Source: Candidatus Caenarcanales bacterium (GTDB taxonomy: Bacteria; Cyanobacteriota; Vampirovibrionia; LMEP-6097). From it: a stretch of 64,000 bases of DNA. The notes under the pieces are model-generated. The model searched no databases and was not told where the DNA came from. It worked only from the letters and a program-made list of their open reading frames with translations. Below are positions 1 through 9,325 of the stretch, in pieces. The stretch's first letter is position 1. Every line of letters starts with the position of its first letter. A program made the position numbers and the translations under genes. The stretch is taken from assembly GCA_013216135.1 (NCBI GenBank), contig JABSOS010000010.1, positions 1 through 64,000 of the forward strand, written 5' to 3'.

Positions 1-63
1 AGGCTCAATTACAAAACACCGATTGAGGTTTTTCAAGAAGAAATTGAGCGCTGTTGCATTTGA
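1..63 (+). CDS. 3' end of a transposase gene (partial)
   Basis: The first 63 bases read in one frame as the last 20 residues of a protein, RLNYKTPIEVFQEEIERCCI, ending in TGA at 61-63. The phrase NYKTPxEVF is typical of the C-terminus of IS30-type and related integrase-core (DDE) transposases. The gene starts before the window, so family and intactness cannot be judged. No terminal inverted repeat can be paired from one end alone. It is probably the right edge of an insertion sequence next to the accessory cluster that follows. Confidence 0.5.
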   Translation, partial: RLNYKTPIEVFQEEIERCCI

Positions 64-127
64 TAGTAGAATCTATCCAAGTTAAAAGACTATAAATAAT
101 ACCATCGTATTTACGTTGTACATATGT

Positions 128-2014
128 ATGATACAAAGAACCGAGATCTTAAAATACGCTGGTGCTGGCGCAAAAATTCGTTCAAATCTAACTCCAGTAA
201 AGCCTACAAATGTTAGAGCCTTCAATCAATTTGTTAACAACCTAAAAGAAGTCAAGGGTGTAAGAGCCATGCCAATCCCTGGCTTGGATGCAGTAGCATT
301 AATAAACGACGAACAAGCAGAGCAATTAAGCTCACTAAAGCCTAATAACTTTGCCAGGATAGGGCAGGGTTTAGTAAATTTTTCACAGAAAGGTGATTCC
401 GACAAAATAGCTTTAAAAATAGTTTATACAGATGGTAATAAACCACCTAAGTTATCAGAGAATACTGAAGTCGTTGAAGTTAGTATGAAAGAACTAATTA
501 GGTCATATGCAATGAATACATCTTTATCAAATGGTTTAACAAAGAACCCTTACTTAGGGGTTCATCGCATGTTAGAGACTTTAAGTAATGCAAATAATTC
601 AAAACCAAGCACGCCTGACCTAATGAGAAATGCTGTTAACAATATGACAGACACTGACATAATGCCAACTCCTCCTCAACCTCAAACTCCGACACCAATT
701 CCACCCCCAAGCACTCCAGGAAAAATCACCCATTACAATCTTGCAGATTTAGGGTCAACAACGGATATGTCAGTTGACTCCTTATCAGGAGTACCAGAAC
801 TCTGTGACAAAATAGAAGTCAACAGCTCAGGTGATCCAGTCATTTATGGTTTCAACTCAGGAACGAATCAAGATAGTCGCGATGAAATGAATGCACTTAA
901 TTTACTTGCAGGTGGTCGAGTCATAGATGCATCAGAGGTAAAACAACTTAGTGGTTTAGATATCGGTGGTGTAGCTTTCAGTTCTGTTAGAGGCTCGATA
1001 GAGAAGAAACAGGAGGATGGAGTATATTTAGCATTTGCAAAGAATGGAGCAATCTCAATAACAGTTGTAGATGGTATGGGGGGATACCAGGGTGGCGACA
1101 GAGCAAAAGATCATATTATTAATGAATTTAGGATAAATCCCTTTGATAGGAAGAAGGCAGCAGAAGCAGCTTCAAAAGCAATAAAACAAGATAAAGCAAT
1201 AACAAACCATAAAGCCGGAGCAGTTCTATCTGCAAATATAATTTGGCAAGACCCTAATACTAATAAGCTTTACCTAGAGGAAGCTCACATGGGAGATACC
1301 CATACATATATTTTCAATGAAGATGGCAGTCTTGCTTTTAGTTCCAGAGAGGATTCCTTTGTTCAAACCCAATTAGATGCAGGTTTTTCAGCAGATGATC
1401 CAACTGTCTATAACCATAAAGATAGAAGTGGCGTCAGCAATCCTATAAATAGGAATAATGGTGCTAATTTCCACGGCGAGAAAGATCCAATAGAGTTAAA
1501 AAAAGGGCAGTTCGTTATAACTATCTCCGATGGTGTTGGTGACAATGTTCACTATCGTGAGCTTACTGAAATGGTTAAAGAATCTAAAGGGGATCTAAAT
1601 CTACTTAATGAGAAAATTGCAAATGCAACTTCAATACAAATGAGAAATTATGAAAGAATACGTGGAGGAAGACAGTTAAATGCTTGGGTAAGATCTGAGA
1701 CTCACGATGGAGATATAGATAAAGCTGGGAGGGTAAGTACCAGAAATCCTGGCTTAGTAGCTTCAGCTATTGAATATCTACGCTATGACCCTAGTGATGA
1801 TACTCAAAAAGAATTTTTTGATGAATTTATTAAAAATATAGATGATGCTATCGATAATAATAGAGGAGAGAATTTCATCTTAAATCTAATATTAGCCTAT
1901 GCTACTGATCAGATCGAATTAGTTAGCGGACATACTGCTCAAGAATTAAATAATGCTCAGTTCATGAAAGAATACAAGCCTGATAACTGCGGCATGATCA
2001 TTACAAAAATCTAA
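128..2014 (+). CDS. PP2C-family serine/threonine phosphatase with N-terminal extension
   Basis: Predicted metal-dependent protein phosphatase of the PP2C family. Residue numbers count from an in-frame TTG at 116; the ATG at 128 (residue 5) is the likelier start. Catalytic-domain motifs appear in order: DGMGG near 319-323, GDTH near 393-396, SDGVGDN near 471-477, and the closing DN of KPDNCGMII near 623. The metal-binding aspartates are therefore present and it is probably active. Residues 180-202 are a Pro/Thr-rich linker. The N-terminal 30-135 resemble the N-termini of the two proteins encoded convergently at 2015-5917 (the ...RAxPI...NDEQ... region). No signal peptide or membrane segment is seen. 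Its stop codon abuts the stop codon of the next gene. Substrate unknown; the shared module suggests it acts with its neighbours. Confidence 0.8.
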   Translation: MIQRTEILKYAGAGAKIRSNLTPVKPTNVRAFNQFVNNLKEVKGVRAMPIPGLDAVALINDEQAEQLSSLKPNNFARIGQGLVNFSQKGDSDKIALKIVYTDGNKPPKLSENTEVVEVSMKELIRSYAMNTSLSNGLTKNPYLGVHRMLETLSNANNSKPSTPDLMRNAVNNMTDTDIMPTPPQPQTPTPIPPPSTPGKITHYNLADLGSTTDMSVDSLSGVPELCDKIEVNSSGDPVIYGFNSGTNQDSRDEMNALNLLAGGRVIDASEVKQLSGLDIGGVAFSSVRGSIEKKQEDGVYLAFAKNGAISITVVDGMGGYQGGDRAKDHIINEFRINPFDRKKAAEAASKAIKQDKAITNHKAGAVLSANIIWQDPNTNKLYLEEAHMGDTHTYIFNEDGSLAFSSREDSFVQTQLDAGFSADDPTVYNHKDRSGVSNPINRNNGANFHGEKDPIELKKGQFVITISDGVGDNVHYRELTEMVKESKGDLNLLNEKIANATSIQMRNYERIRGGRQLNAWVRSETHDGDIDKAGRVSTRNPGLVASAIEYLRYDPSDDTQKEFFDEFIKNIDDAIDNNRGENFILNLILAYATDQIELVSGHTAQELNNAQFMKEYKPDNCGMIITKI

Positions 2015-3136
2015 TTAATAATTAGCTAACTCTAAGTAAGTTTGTGCTTTATTCTTATTGATACCTTCTTTTTTACCAACACCGCTATCTTGAAGACCCG
2101 CTCTTATAATTTCCATATCAGGGTTAGGAGGTTCTCCCGTGGTTAGTTCCTCTGGATCTTTTTCTGGCTTAGTGGGCTTCTTAACAAGCGATTCATCTAT
2201 AAATTGTTGATAAACAGCCTCTGCTTTATCTAAATTAGATTCTTGACCAGCCTTTGGTTTCTCTTTCAAGAAAGATTCTAGCTTATCATAACTGGTACCT
2301 AAAGTAGTTACAACATGGTTACGAGGTCCTGGCTCATTTTCCATTTTAGCCATAAAAGCATTTACCCGAGTATCATTTTCACCATTAGCCTTATCAAGCT
2401 CCGCTTGTTTCACTTTCAATAAAGCAACGGCATCTTCAAGCTTACGCTTCATTTCAGCTCTTTCTTCTGCTAGCCTTGCATTATCACCCTTCAAATTTTC
2501 AATTTCCTGATCCTTGTCGTTATCATCAACAGGATTAGGATTCAGAGCTGGATCTTCATTATCAACCTCATCATTATCCACACTGTCATCTGAGTTATTG
2601 ACTTGAGAAGCTTCATAAGCTGCAACTTTACCCTTCACAAAGTCTTTAAACATAGACGATCTCGAAGGTAGTTTATTACCACTCATTGCTTCTAAAAGAT
2701 TCTCTGGACTATAAGCTTTTTGTCTTATAGTTCTTAAAATATTATCGTTGGTGTTAATATTACCGAACATTGAGAGTAAATCTTTAACTTGAATATCTTG
2801 AACCTTATAACCTTTTTGAATTTCCCCAGTTCTAGAATCAACTTTACTTACTTTTAAGCCAATATAATCACCAGGGTCTTTTTTCAACCTAGCTTGAGCA
2901 CCATGGACAAGCCTACCAAACTTAGCATCTGGCAGTGCCATTATCTGCTGGAACTGTTCATCATTCAAAGAAGCCAAACCTTGAATTGTATCACCATTAA
3001 CTATTGGCAAGGCTCTAATATCCTTACCAACAGGCAATGTTCTAATAAAAGACTTAGAAGTTTTCACATTCGGCTCTAAAAGCTGACCTTTAGGAGCCTT
3101 TACTATGGGTACAGAGTTTGTGCTTGAGATTGACAT
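2015..3136 (-). CDS. Unknown coiled-coil protein sharing modules with its neighbours
   Basis: 373 residues, no recognised family, no cysteine, no signal peptide. Visible parts: a Ser/Thr/Asn/Pro-rich start (MSISSTNSVP), an N-terminal module at about 35-125 that resembles the phosphatase at 128-2014 and the 914-residue protein upstream, an acidic Asp/Asn stretch at 180-210, and a predicted coiled coil at about 208-252. Near 278-306 lies a motif (LGTSYDKLESFL, then GQESNLDKA) found twice in the 914-residue protein. It is second in a minus-strand pair, 36 bp behind that gene. A weak TATTCT 8 bases before the ATG could be a second promoter. Function unknown; the shared motifs argue that the pair works together. 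Confidence 0.75.
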   Translation of the reverse strand: MSISSTNSVPIVKAPKGQLLEPNVKTSKSFIRTLPVGKDIRALPIVNGDTIQGLASLNDEQFQQIMALPDAKFGRLVHGAQARLKKDPGDYIGLKVSKVDSRTGEIQKGYKVQDIQVKDLLSMFGNINTNDNILRTIRQKAYSPENLLEAMSGNKLPSRSSMFKDFVKGKVAAYEASQVNNSDDSVDNDEVDNEDPALNPNPVDDNDKDQEIENLKGDNARLAEERAEMKRKLEDAVALLKVKQAELDKANGENDTRVNAFMAKMENEPGPRNHVVTTLGTSYDKLESFLKEKPKAGQESNLDKAEAVYQQFIDESLVKKPTKPEKDPEELTTGEPPNPDMEIIRAGLQDSGVGKKEGINKNKAQTYLELANY

Positions 3137-3172
3137 GAATTCAAAGAATACGATTAAGTATTTTTAGTTCCT

Positions 3173-5917
3173 TTATGTATTATTATCAGGCTTGATTGTA
3201 GTACGTGTTCTTTTTCTCCTTCTTCTTCCGTCGCTAGCTGGTGTCTTAGCTTCTGTTGAATCAGGGTTCTTAGTTACATCATTCCCCTTGACAGATGGAG
3301 GTGGCTTTAAAGTTGTTTTATTATCTGTATTCCCAGGGTCTGGCGTAACTACAGTAGTCGGAGTCGGGGGCACCTTAGGAGGAGTAAGTTCTTCAGGCTT
3401 AGGAGGAGGTGGTAACGTAGCCTCAGCTGTTGAAGATTCAACCACAACTGCTTCAGGCTTAAATTTAGCCAAACTTGCGATTGCCTTATCCATATTTGAC
3501 TCTTCACCATCAGCTGGCTCTTCACTTAAGAAATCAGACAAACCATCCGATGAAACTCCTAATTCAGTTAAAACGTCATTCATAACATCAGAATGCTTAC
3601 CCACTAAGTCCATAACAAAACGTGTAGCTTCCATTACAAAATCTCGCTTAGGTGGTGGTGGTGGGTCATCAGAAGAAACAGAAGCAGGACTTGAAGTTTC
3701 AGTCTCAGTAACCCCACCGATAACTGATGTCAAAGTAAGGATTTGTGTTTTAGGATCATTAACATTTTTATCAAAGATATAATCAAATATCTCCTTTGGT
3801 GTTTTTCCGACCTGGTCACCAATATGAGCGTAGGCATCTTGTGTGACTACATTCTCAGCAACATAACTTGACATAGATGCAGCAGTGAGTAGTATTTCAA
3901 CTTGTTCTCTAGCGTTTACCTTGTCTGAGCTTTCATTCTCTTCAGCTTCAGGCATGGCTGCTACAGCGAGAAGGGTCAATAACTGGTCTTGAGAATCAAA
4001 GCCTTCAGCTGTCACTAACTTATCAACAAGCCCTGGAACTTTATCTAAAGCTTGTGCAATTTGAGCAATATTTTTATTTATAGTTTCTGATTCTTGAATA
4101 CCATCTTCTATAGCCGAGAAACCACCTGTGTCTGCAAGAAAACTATTCAAATCATCCCGGCTAATTTCCATTTCCTGCAGCAAAGCTGGACCTATAAGCT
4201 TTATAACTTGCTGTTCATAGGTTTGCTTTTGCGTTGCTGGAGGAGTATCTGGCACACCTAAAGCTCTTTTAGCTTTTTGTAAATTAGATTCTTGACCAGG
4301 CTCTGAAGGCATAGTGATAAACGCTGCAACTTCTTTTGAAGAGCTAAGCCCAAGTTCATTCATAATCGTATTAAACCTAGCCTTATCTCGTGATTCAATT
4401 GCAGCTATCGTAACAGATACATCCTGCATCTCTTTATGCACCTGTTGACCAAGTTCGTCAATTCTACTACCAATTTCATTATTTCTAGCTTCCACATCAC
4501 CAGAAATTATATAGTCAAAGATTTCTTGAGCATTATTACCAAACTCTGCTTTTAAGACTGCAAAATTAGAATCATTCAATCTCTCAGCAATATTTTTAGC
4601 ACTGCCTGCAGCCAGCATTAACAAATCTATCTCTGTAGCTTGAGTAGGGTCAGCTTGAGCTTGAACTTGAGCAGAATAAAAATTAGTTAATTCTTCTTGA
4701 GTGCCAACACCTTTTTGAGTTTGCAACTTAGCTAAAGTTCCAGGGTAATCATTTTCCACATTATCTAAAATCAATTTCACTGGGACAAACGAACCAGCAT
4801 CAATTTCCCAAACCCTCTCTGTAATACGGTTCATTTCACTTCGTCCATGTTCTTCTAAACCAAACCTCGTAATATGTTTATATACACTAAGAGTATCCTC
4901 ACCAAATTCAGTTTTTAGCGCATCAAATTTTGCATCTGGTAAAACATCAGCAACAAAATCTTCTGCAAAATCAACAGCATCTGATACTTTCGAGAAATAG
5001 CTATCTGTAGGGTCATTCATTGACTTTAATATAACGATATTAATTAATTGCTCTGTATTTTCTAACCCCATATCTTTCACAAGTTCAGCAGTTAAACCTG
5101 GAGTTTCAGCCTCCATTTGGGCTAAAGCAGTATTTGCGCCACTAATACTAGCATCATCAATCAATGTTTCTCTAAACCCGTCGACACCATCTATTGCAAT
5201 TAAATCTTCAAACTCTTCTCTTGAAGAACCAATGCCACTCAACATATCTTCTGTTACTAGATTCTTAAACTGTTCCTCATAGGAAGGTTTTGTAGTTGTC
5301 ACCCATGATTGAGCTTCTGGACGAGCTTCTTCTTGCTTCATATTAATAAGTGCCATTTTCACAGCAGATATCCCTGACGAAACACCAGCTTCATTTTTAG
5401 TAGGTTGAGTAGTATCAGCCATTGCTGTTACTAAGCTAGAAACATTGAAACCTCTAGCAGCACTAATAAACGGATCTGCCTTTGCTAGATCTCTATAAAA
5501 AGCGTGTTGTTGCTTTAGATTAATTTTTTGTGCAGTAACTTTTCCATCTGCAGGCACTTGTCCAGACTCTATATTTACAACATTCAACTCTACAGAAGGG
5601 TCTTTCTGAAAGAACTTTTTCAAGGCAAGCCCAGCTCTTCCAGCTCTAGTATCTGGTAATAATATTCGCTCAAGATCTTCTTTTTTCACTAAAGCTGCAT
5701 GCTTTGGTTCAGTGTTATTACCGACAAGGACAGGCAAGATAACAGGCTCATCTGTCATAGCTTTTAAAACAGTCTCAGCTTTTATAGTTCCATCTACATT
5801 AGGTATATCTAATTGTTGTGCGACTATATTTAATATAGAAGAATTACTTTGAGATAGGTTACCTAGCCCTACGACTTTCTCAAAATTAGTACCGAATGAA
5901 CTTATGATGTTTTGCAT
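3173..5917 (-). CDS. Unknown 914-residue repeat protein with Pro-rich basic tail
   Basis: No recognised family; no cysteine in 914 residues and no signal peptide. An N-terminal module (about 55-115) resembles those of the 373-residue protein and the PP2C protein. Two long internal repeats follow: one begins near 212 (SYEEQFKNLV) and one near 566 (TYEQQVIKLI), each continuing through a PGL..LV....F.....L motif. The motif LG.SS followed by G(Q/E)ESN.(Q/D)KA occurs near 522-549 and 786-812. A FGxxxxExFDYI-like motif occurs near 336, 458 and 700. Residues 750-890 are rich in Pro and Thr, and the tail ends in a very basic cluster near 898-906. It heads a minus-strand pair and diverges from the gene at 6011. 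Function unknown. Confidence 0.75.
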   Translation of the reverse strand: MQNIISSFGTNFEKVVGLGNLSQSNSSILNIVAQQLDIPNVDGTIKAETVLKAMTDEPVILPVLVGNNTEPKHAALVKKEDLERILLPDTRAGRAGLALKKFFQKDPSVELNVVNIESGQVPADGKVTAQKINLKQQHAFYRDLAKADPFISAARGFNVSSLVTAMADTTQPTKNEAGVSSGISAVKMALINMKQEEARPEAQSWVTTTKPSYEEQFKNLVTEDMLSGIGSSREEFEDLIAIDGVDGFRETLIDDASISGANTALAQMEAETPGLTAELVKDMGLENTEQLINIVILKSMNDPTDSYFSKVSDAVDFAEDFVADVLPDAKFDALKTEFGEDTLSVYKHITRFGLEEHGRSEMNRITERVWEIDAGSFVPVKLILDNVENDYPGTLAKLQTQKGVGTQEELTNFYSAQVQAQADPTQATEIDLLMLAAGSAKNIAERLNDSNFAVLKAEFGNNAQEIFDYIISGDVEARNNEIGSRIDELGQQVHKEMQDVSVTIAAIESRDKARFNTIMNELGLSSSKEVAAFITMPSEPGQESNLQKAKRALGVPDTPPATQKQTYEQQVIKLIGPALLQEMEISRDDLNSFLADTGGFSAIEDGIQESETINKNIAQIAQALDKVPGLVDKLVTAEGFDSQDQLLTLLAVAAMPEAEENESSDKVNAREQVEILLTAASMSSYVAENVVTQDAYAHIGDQVGKTPKEIFDYIFDKNVNDPKTQILTLTSVIGGVTETETSSPASVSSDDPPPPPKRDFVMEATRFVMDLVGKHSDVMNDVLTELGVSSDGLSDFLSEEPADGEESNMDKAIASLAKFKPEAVVVESSTAEATLPPPPKPEELTPPKVPPTPTTVVTPDPGNTDNKTTLKPPPSVKGNDVTKNPDSTEAKTPASDGRRRRKRTRTTIKPDNNT

Positions 5918-5960
5918 ATATTTTTCTCTTTAGTCATAAAAGGAGTAAAAAAAGGTTAAG

Positions 5961-5982
5961 TTGACATTAAAATAACTGTCAA
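5961..5982. promoter_or_regulatory. TTGACA/TGTCAA inverted repeat between divergent genes
   Basis: TTGACA at 5961-5966 and TGTCAA at 5977-5982 form an inverted repeat in the 93-bp gap between the divergent genes at 5917 (minus) and 6011 (plus). Each half equals a consensus -35 hexamer reading outward, so this may be two overlapping divergent promoters, an operator, or both. The matching -10 elements are not convincing on either side. Confidence 0.3.
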
Positions 5983-6010
5983 AAAAATTTTTTTCTTATC
6001 TTGTAACTAT

Positions 6011-7129
6011 ATGACTACAGTATCACCTAGCAACACCACACCTAATCTTATTAAAGTAGGTAAAAAACAGATAGAATTTCCTCAGTCAAATGCGAACCTT
6101 GATAAATTGCAAGCCGAGGTGTTTGATGAAGCAAAAATTGCAGAATGGGAAGCTAATCCAGATAATGCTAATACAAATCCTCCTATTGTTCAAACTATTA
6201 AAGAAGAGTTAACGAAACTTAGTCCTAATGGTGTTACCGATGATGAAACAGCAAATCAGCAAATCGCAGAAAATATAGTTACAAACTTACTTCCAGCGAT
6301 GATTCAGGATTCACCTGGAACAGTAAAAGGTTTACTAGATTTTACTAAAGGAGCTAAGAAAAGACCAGATTTTATTCTTGATAACAGTAATAACTTAAAA
6401 ACTGGTGGTCAGTTTTGGGTAGATTTAGCACAAGACAAGAAAAAACATCATATTTTAAGAAATATTTTAATTGCTACTGAAAAAGCTATACCTCAAGTTA
6501 CTGATGATAATACACCAGTTATGAAACCAATAACTGATAATTTAAGTTCTAATAATCCTAAGAAAGGTCTTAACATAAGAAACACAATTGGTGGTACATT
6601 GGGTGCGATTAGCTTAGTAACATTTACTGTGCTTGAACCAATTGGAGTGACTAACTTTGTCCCAGACATAGGTGGAGGTGATAAACAAGAACAAGTTCAA
6701 GGAGGACCAAAAGAAGTTGTTTCATTTATTGATAACTTCAACAGAGATCCTGACAGCCCTCCTCCAGAAACATCTGAAGTTGCAAATACTGCAACAGAAT
6801 TATTCTTAACGAATACAAACACTAATAAATTAAGTATAGTCGGTAAAGATTCTAATGGTGTTCGAATAGCAGGAGCTGACAAACTAAGTGTTCTTTCAGT
6901 TAGAATACAGAACAATGAAACACAAAAGAAAACAGTAGCAGATATCATCTACCTTGCTAATTCAGAGTTTGAAAAAGCAGTAGTAGTTATACCAAAAGAA
7001 AAAGTTAATGATAATTTCCAATATAACTTAACAAAAGATCAACCAGGGTTTTTAATTTCTAATGATGGTCAATATATACCATTCAATAATCTATCAGATG
7101 ACCTTCTGGGTAAAATAACTACCCCCTAA
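6011..7129 (+). CDS. Unknown protein with duplicated C-terminal module
   Basis: 372 residues, no recognised family and no cysteine. It starts with MTTVSPSNTTPN. One hydrophobic segment at about 192-214 could be a membrane helix or buried strand. Residues 235-372 are nearly identical to the last 137 residues of the 878-residue protein at 9326-11962, and the DNA repeat extends past the stop into the next gene. That C-terminal module (from FIDNF to SDDLL) is therefore a mobile or converted unit. It is first in a plus-strand run, with 34 bp to the next gene. No Shine-Dalgarno site is seen. Function unknown. Confidence 0.75.
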   Translation: MTTVSPSNTTPNLIKVGKKQIEFPQSNANLDKLQAEVFDEAKIAEWEANPDNANTNPPIVQTIKEELTKLSPNGVTDDETANQQIAENIVTNLLPAMIQDSPGTVKGLLDFTKGAKKRPDFILDNSNNLKTGGQFWVDLAQDKKKHHILRNILIATEKAIPQVTDDNTPVMKPITDNLSSNNPKKGLNIRNTIGGTLGAISLVTFTVLEPIGVTNFVPDIGGGDKQEQVQGGPKEVVSFIDNFNRDPDSPPPETSEVANTATELFLTNTNTNKLSIVGKDSNGVRIAGADKLSVLSVRIQNNETQKKTVADIIYLANSEFEKAVVVIPKEKVNDNFQYNLTKDQPGFLISNDGQYIPFNNLSDDLLGKITTP

Positions 7130-7313
7130 GACCAGAACTCAAAGTCGCATAAACAGTGAATTTATGGAACTATACAGTCCATTATTCACAGAGAATCAGG
7201 TAAAAAATACCGAAAGAATCGCTCAAATCCTTTCACCCTATACTGATTTAGAACAAAAAATCATTCATGAGCTAATTTCACACCATCGAGAACTATTCAC
7301 AAATGATACTAAG
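6727..7313 (+). repeat. Long direct repeat, copy 1 of 2
   Basis: 587 bp that match 11560-12146 with high identity and, from anchor points at both ends, no net length change. It covers the C-terminal coding part of the gene ending at 7129, the 34-bp spacer and the first 50 codons of the gene at 7164. Mostly single-base differences separate the copies, so the duplication or a conversion between copies is fairly recent. Confidence 0.85.
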
Positions 7314-9269
7314 GGCGATAGAGAGTTTTTAAACAACTTAGAATACATAGTTAACGCAACTAAAAATTTTGAATTTAGCACGGAGAACTCTAATGCTATT
7401 TCTATAGTCCCTACAGACTCTAGGGCTTTTACACTTAGTGATAAACCTGAAAAAATTGCTGAAGAGAAACCGATACATATACTCTTTCATTACTTAGTTT
7501 TAGCAAATAACTTAATTGACACCAATATAATTAGTGACCCTGTAATAAAAGCCGAGAAAGACGAATATAATTTCTATAACGAATACTTCCCTATCAAGAC
7601 TAGCTCAAAAGATGTTTTAACTCAGTACTTAAAAGACCGTAACCCAGAGCTTTTAAGACTTTCAAAATTAATGTTCTTTGCTGACAGGTGGACCTTTGCA
7701 CGGGCACCAAAAGACTTTTTTAGATTTAAAGAGAATGAAATTAAAGGAATAGACAATGGCTACGATGAGGCTTTTGATGATTACTTCATTAGCTCTTTAG
7801 AGGAAATAGTCATGCCTAGCAGTTGCAACGCTCAAGAAAAGCGCATCATTACCATAGATTCTAACCAACCAGAAGTAATATATGGCACAGGAGTCGTAAA
7901 CTCTACTTTTATTCAAGGCACTGCTGAAAATCAGGATATCAAATCGCCATCTTCGAGTAATTTGATTGGGAAGAAATTACCAAATAGAATAGATGTAGGG
8001 CTATCTGGACCTGTTCCTGTGAGTGAAAGTAGTAGACCTGGTGAGTTTAAAATTCATGCTTCACATATAAACCGAGGACCAGCTTCTAACTTTGCAATAG
8101 TTATAACAAATCCAGACCCTAACCGTGAACTAAAAATCAACATTATAGAGGGTGGTATATTCAATGAATATTATCGAAGTCCGAATGGTGTCATTTCCAC
8201 TCCATATAATCACCTTGGTATTTCTAGCAGTGGAAGAAGTTCAGTTAAAGAATTTAATAAATTAAACCCTTATAGTAATCCTAAGCCAACATCTGGCTCA
8301 GAAGGCTTTAGCGCAGCTTATATAATAGAGAACCCAGGAAAGAGATTTGGAGAAATTCCAGATAAACTCATCGTTCCTCCAGGAGGATCACGTGTCCTGG
8401 ATTCTAGAGACTTTATAGTAGGTGACCAAGGCATAGTAGATATTAGAGGGAAAGCAGATGGTGACTTCCATGCAAGTTTTTTAAACATGCCAAGAAGTGT
8501 ACAGTCAGAATCTGCAATTTTGAATCAGTTTGATTTATATAAGAAGAATAAGACCATCCTACCAAGATTCGGCAATGTCTTTGAATCTCTCGATGCCACT
8601 GGAAATAATTACTGGAGAACTGCTGGCTTTGGACAAATCTTTGCGATAACCCGTGCTGGTGACTGTCACGCTGAAAGAGATATCACCATATACCCTAAAG
8701 ATATAGTTTCAGGCATAGGCTCCGGACATAGACATGAAAAGCAAGGCACTAATCTTGCAAGCTTTTTAATAGGCTCTGACGCTAGAGATAATCAAGGTGG
8801 AATCGAATCTATGGCAGAAGGAATAGCTCCTTTTCCGAAATCTACTCAAGTCGGTGCTAATACGAGATATCTCTGGAAATATGATGAACATGGTAATGAA
8901 ATGCCTTCCACTACACGTTACCGCCAATTTAATATTGCTGATAGAAATCATGGGGACTATCATGCTAAATATAAATTCAAACTTAATGTGAATAATGAAA
9001 CAGGTAAAGAAAAGCAACTCGAACTAAGAGTAGGACCTAGTGGTGGCTACTATGACACGATAAAAGAGAACCAGACTATTTTCAATGGAGCAGTGCATAT
9101 TAAAGTCAACAACAAAGTAAGAAAGTTCAACATTACATTTACTAAAGCTAGTGGGGAAGTGAAGATTCCATTTACGATACCTAATGGTAGATCTACAGTT
9201 GAGATTATCACAAGTTCTCCAGCTAATAGTACGCCAGCTCCTAGGGTAGATGTTATAGATCCCGAATAG
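7164..9269 (+). CDS. DUF3370-like protein with helical N-terminal extension
   Basis: 701 residues. From about 290 to 690 it resembles the cyanobacterial DUF3370 family from memory: FKIHASHINRG near 295-305, a long Gly-rich middle, then a RNHGDYHAKYKFKLNV stretch and a beta-rich end with FNGAVHIKV. Members I recall carry a signal peptide; here none is seen and a helical stretch of about 250 residues precedes the domain. Two cysteines (near 221 and in GDCHAE). It follows the 372-residue gene by 34 bp and precedes a second DUF3370-like gene. A decayed copy of its 5' part lies at 11997-12349. Family assignment is by pattern recall only; the biochemical role of DUF3370 is unknown to me. Confidence 0.65.
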   Translation: MELYSPLFTENQVKNTERIAQILSPYTDLEQKIIHELISHHRELFTNDTKGDREFLNNLEYIVNATKNFEFSTENSNAISIVPTDSRAFTLSDKPEKIAEEKPIHILFHYLVLANNLIDTNIISDPVIKAEKDEYNFYNEYFPIKTSSKDVLTQYLKDRNPELLRLSKLMFFADRWTFARAPKDFFRFKENEIKGIDNGYDEAFDDYFISSLEEIVMPSSCNAQEKRIITIDSNQPEVIYGTGVVNSTFIQGTAENQDIKSPSSSNLIGKKLPNRIDVGLSGPVPVSESSRPGEFKIHASHINRGPASNFAIVITNPDPNRELKINIIEGGIFNEYYRSPNGVISTPYNHLGISSSGRSSVKEFNKLNPYSNPKPTSGSEGFSAAYIIENPGKRFGEIPDKLIVPPGGSRVLDSRDFIVGDQGIVDIRGKADGDFHASFLNMPRSVQSESAILNQFDLYKKNKTILPRFGNVFESLDATGNNYWRTAGFGQIFAITRAGDCHAERDITIYPKDIVSGIGSGHRHEKQGTNLASFLIGSDARDNQGGIESMAEGIAPFPKSTQVGANTRYLWKYDEHGNEMPSTTRYRQFNIADRNHGDYHAKYKFKLNVNNETGKEKQLELRVGPSGGYYDTIKENQTIFNGAVHIKVNNKVRKFNITFTKASGEVKIPFTIPNGRSTVEIITSSPANSTPAPRVDVIDPE

Positions 9270-9325
9270 TTTTAGTAAAAGTCAAAATAACCACACTAAT
9301 TACTTTATATGTGTAGGGTTATATT

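Noticed and set aside
3192-3782. A 196-codon Gly/Val/Ser-rich frame on the plus strand
   Set aside because: Antisense to the Pro/Thr-rich tail of the 914-residue gene; the composition is what the opposite strand of that region must give.
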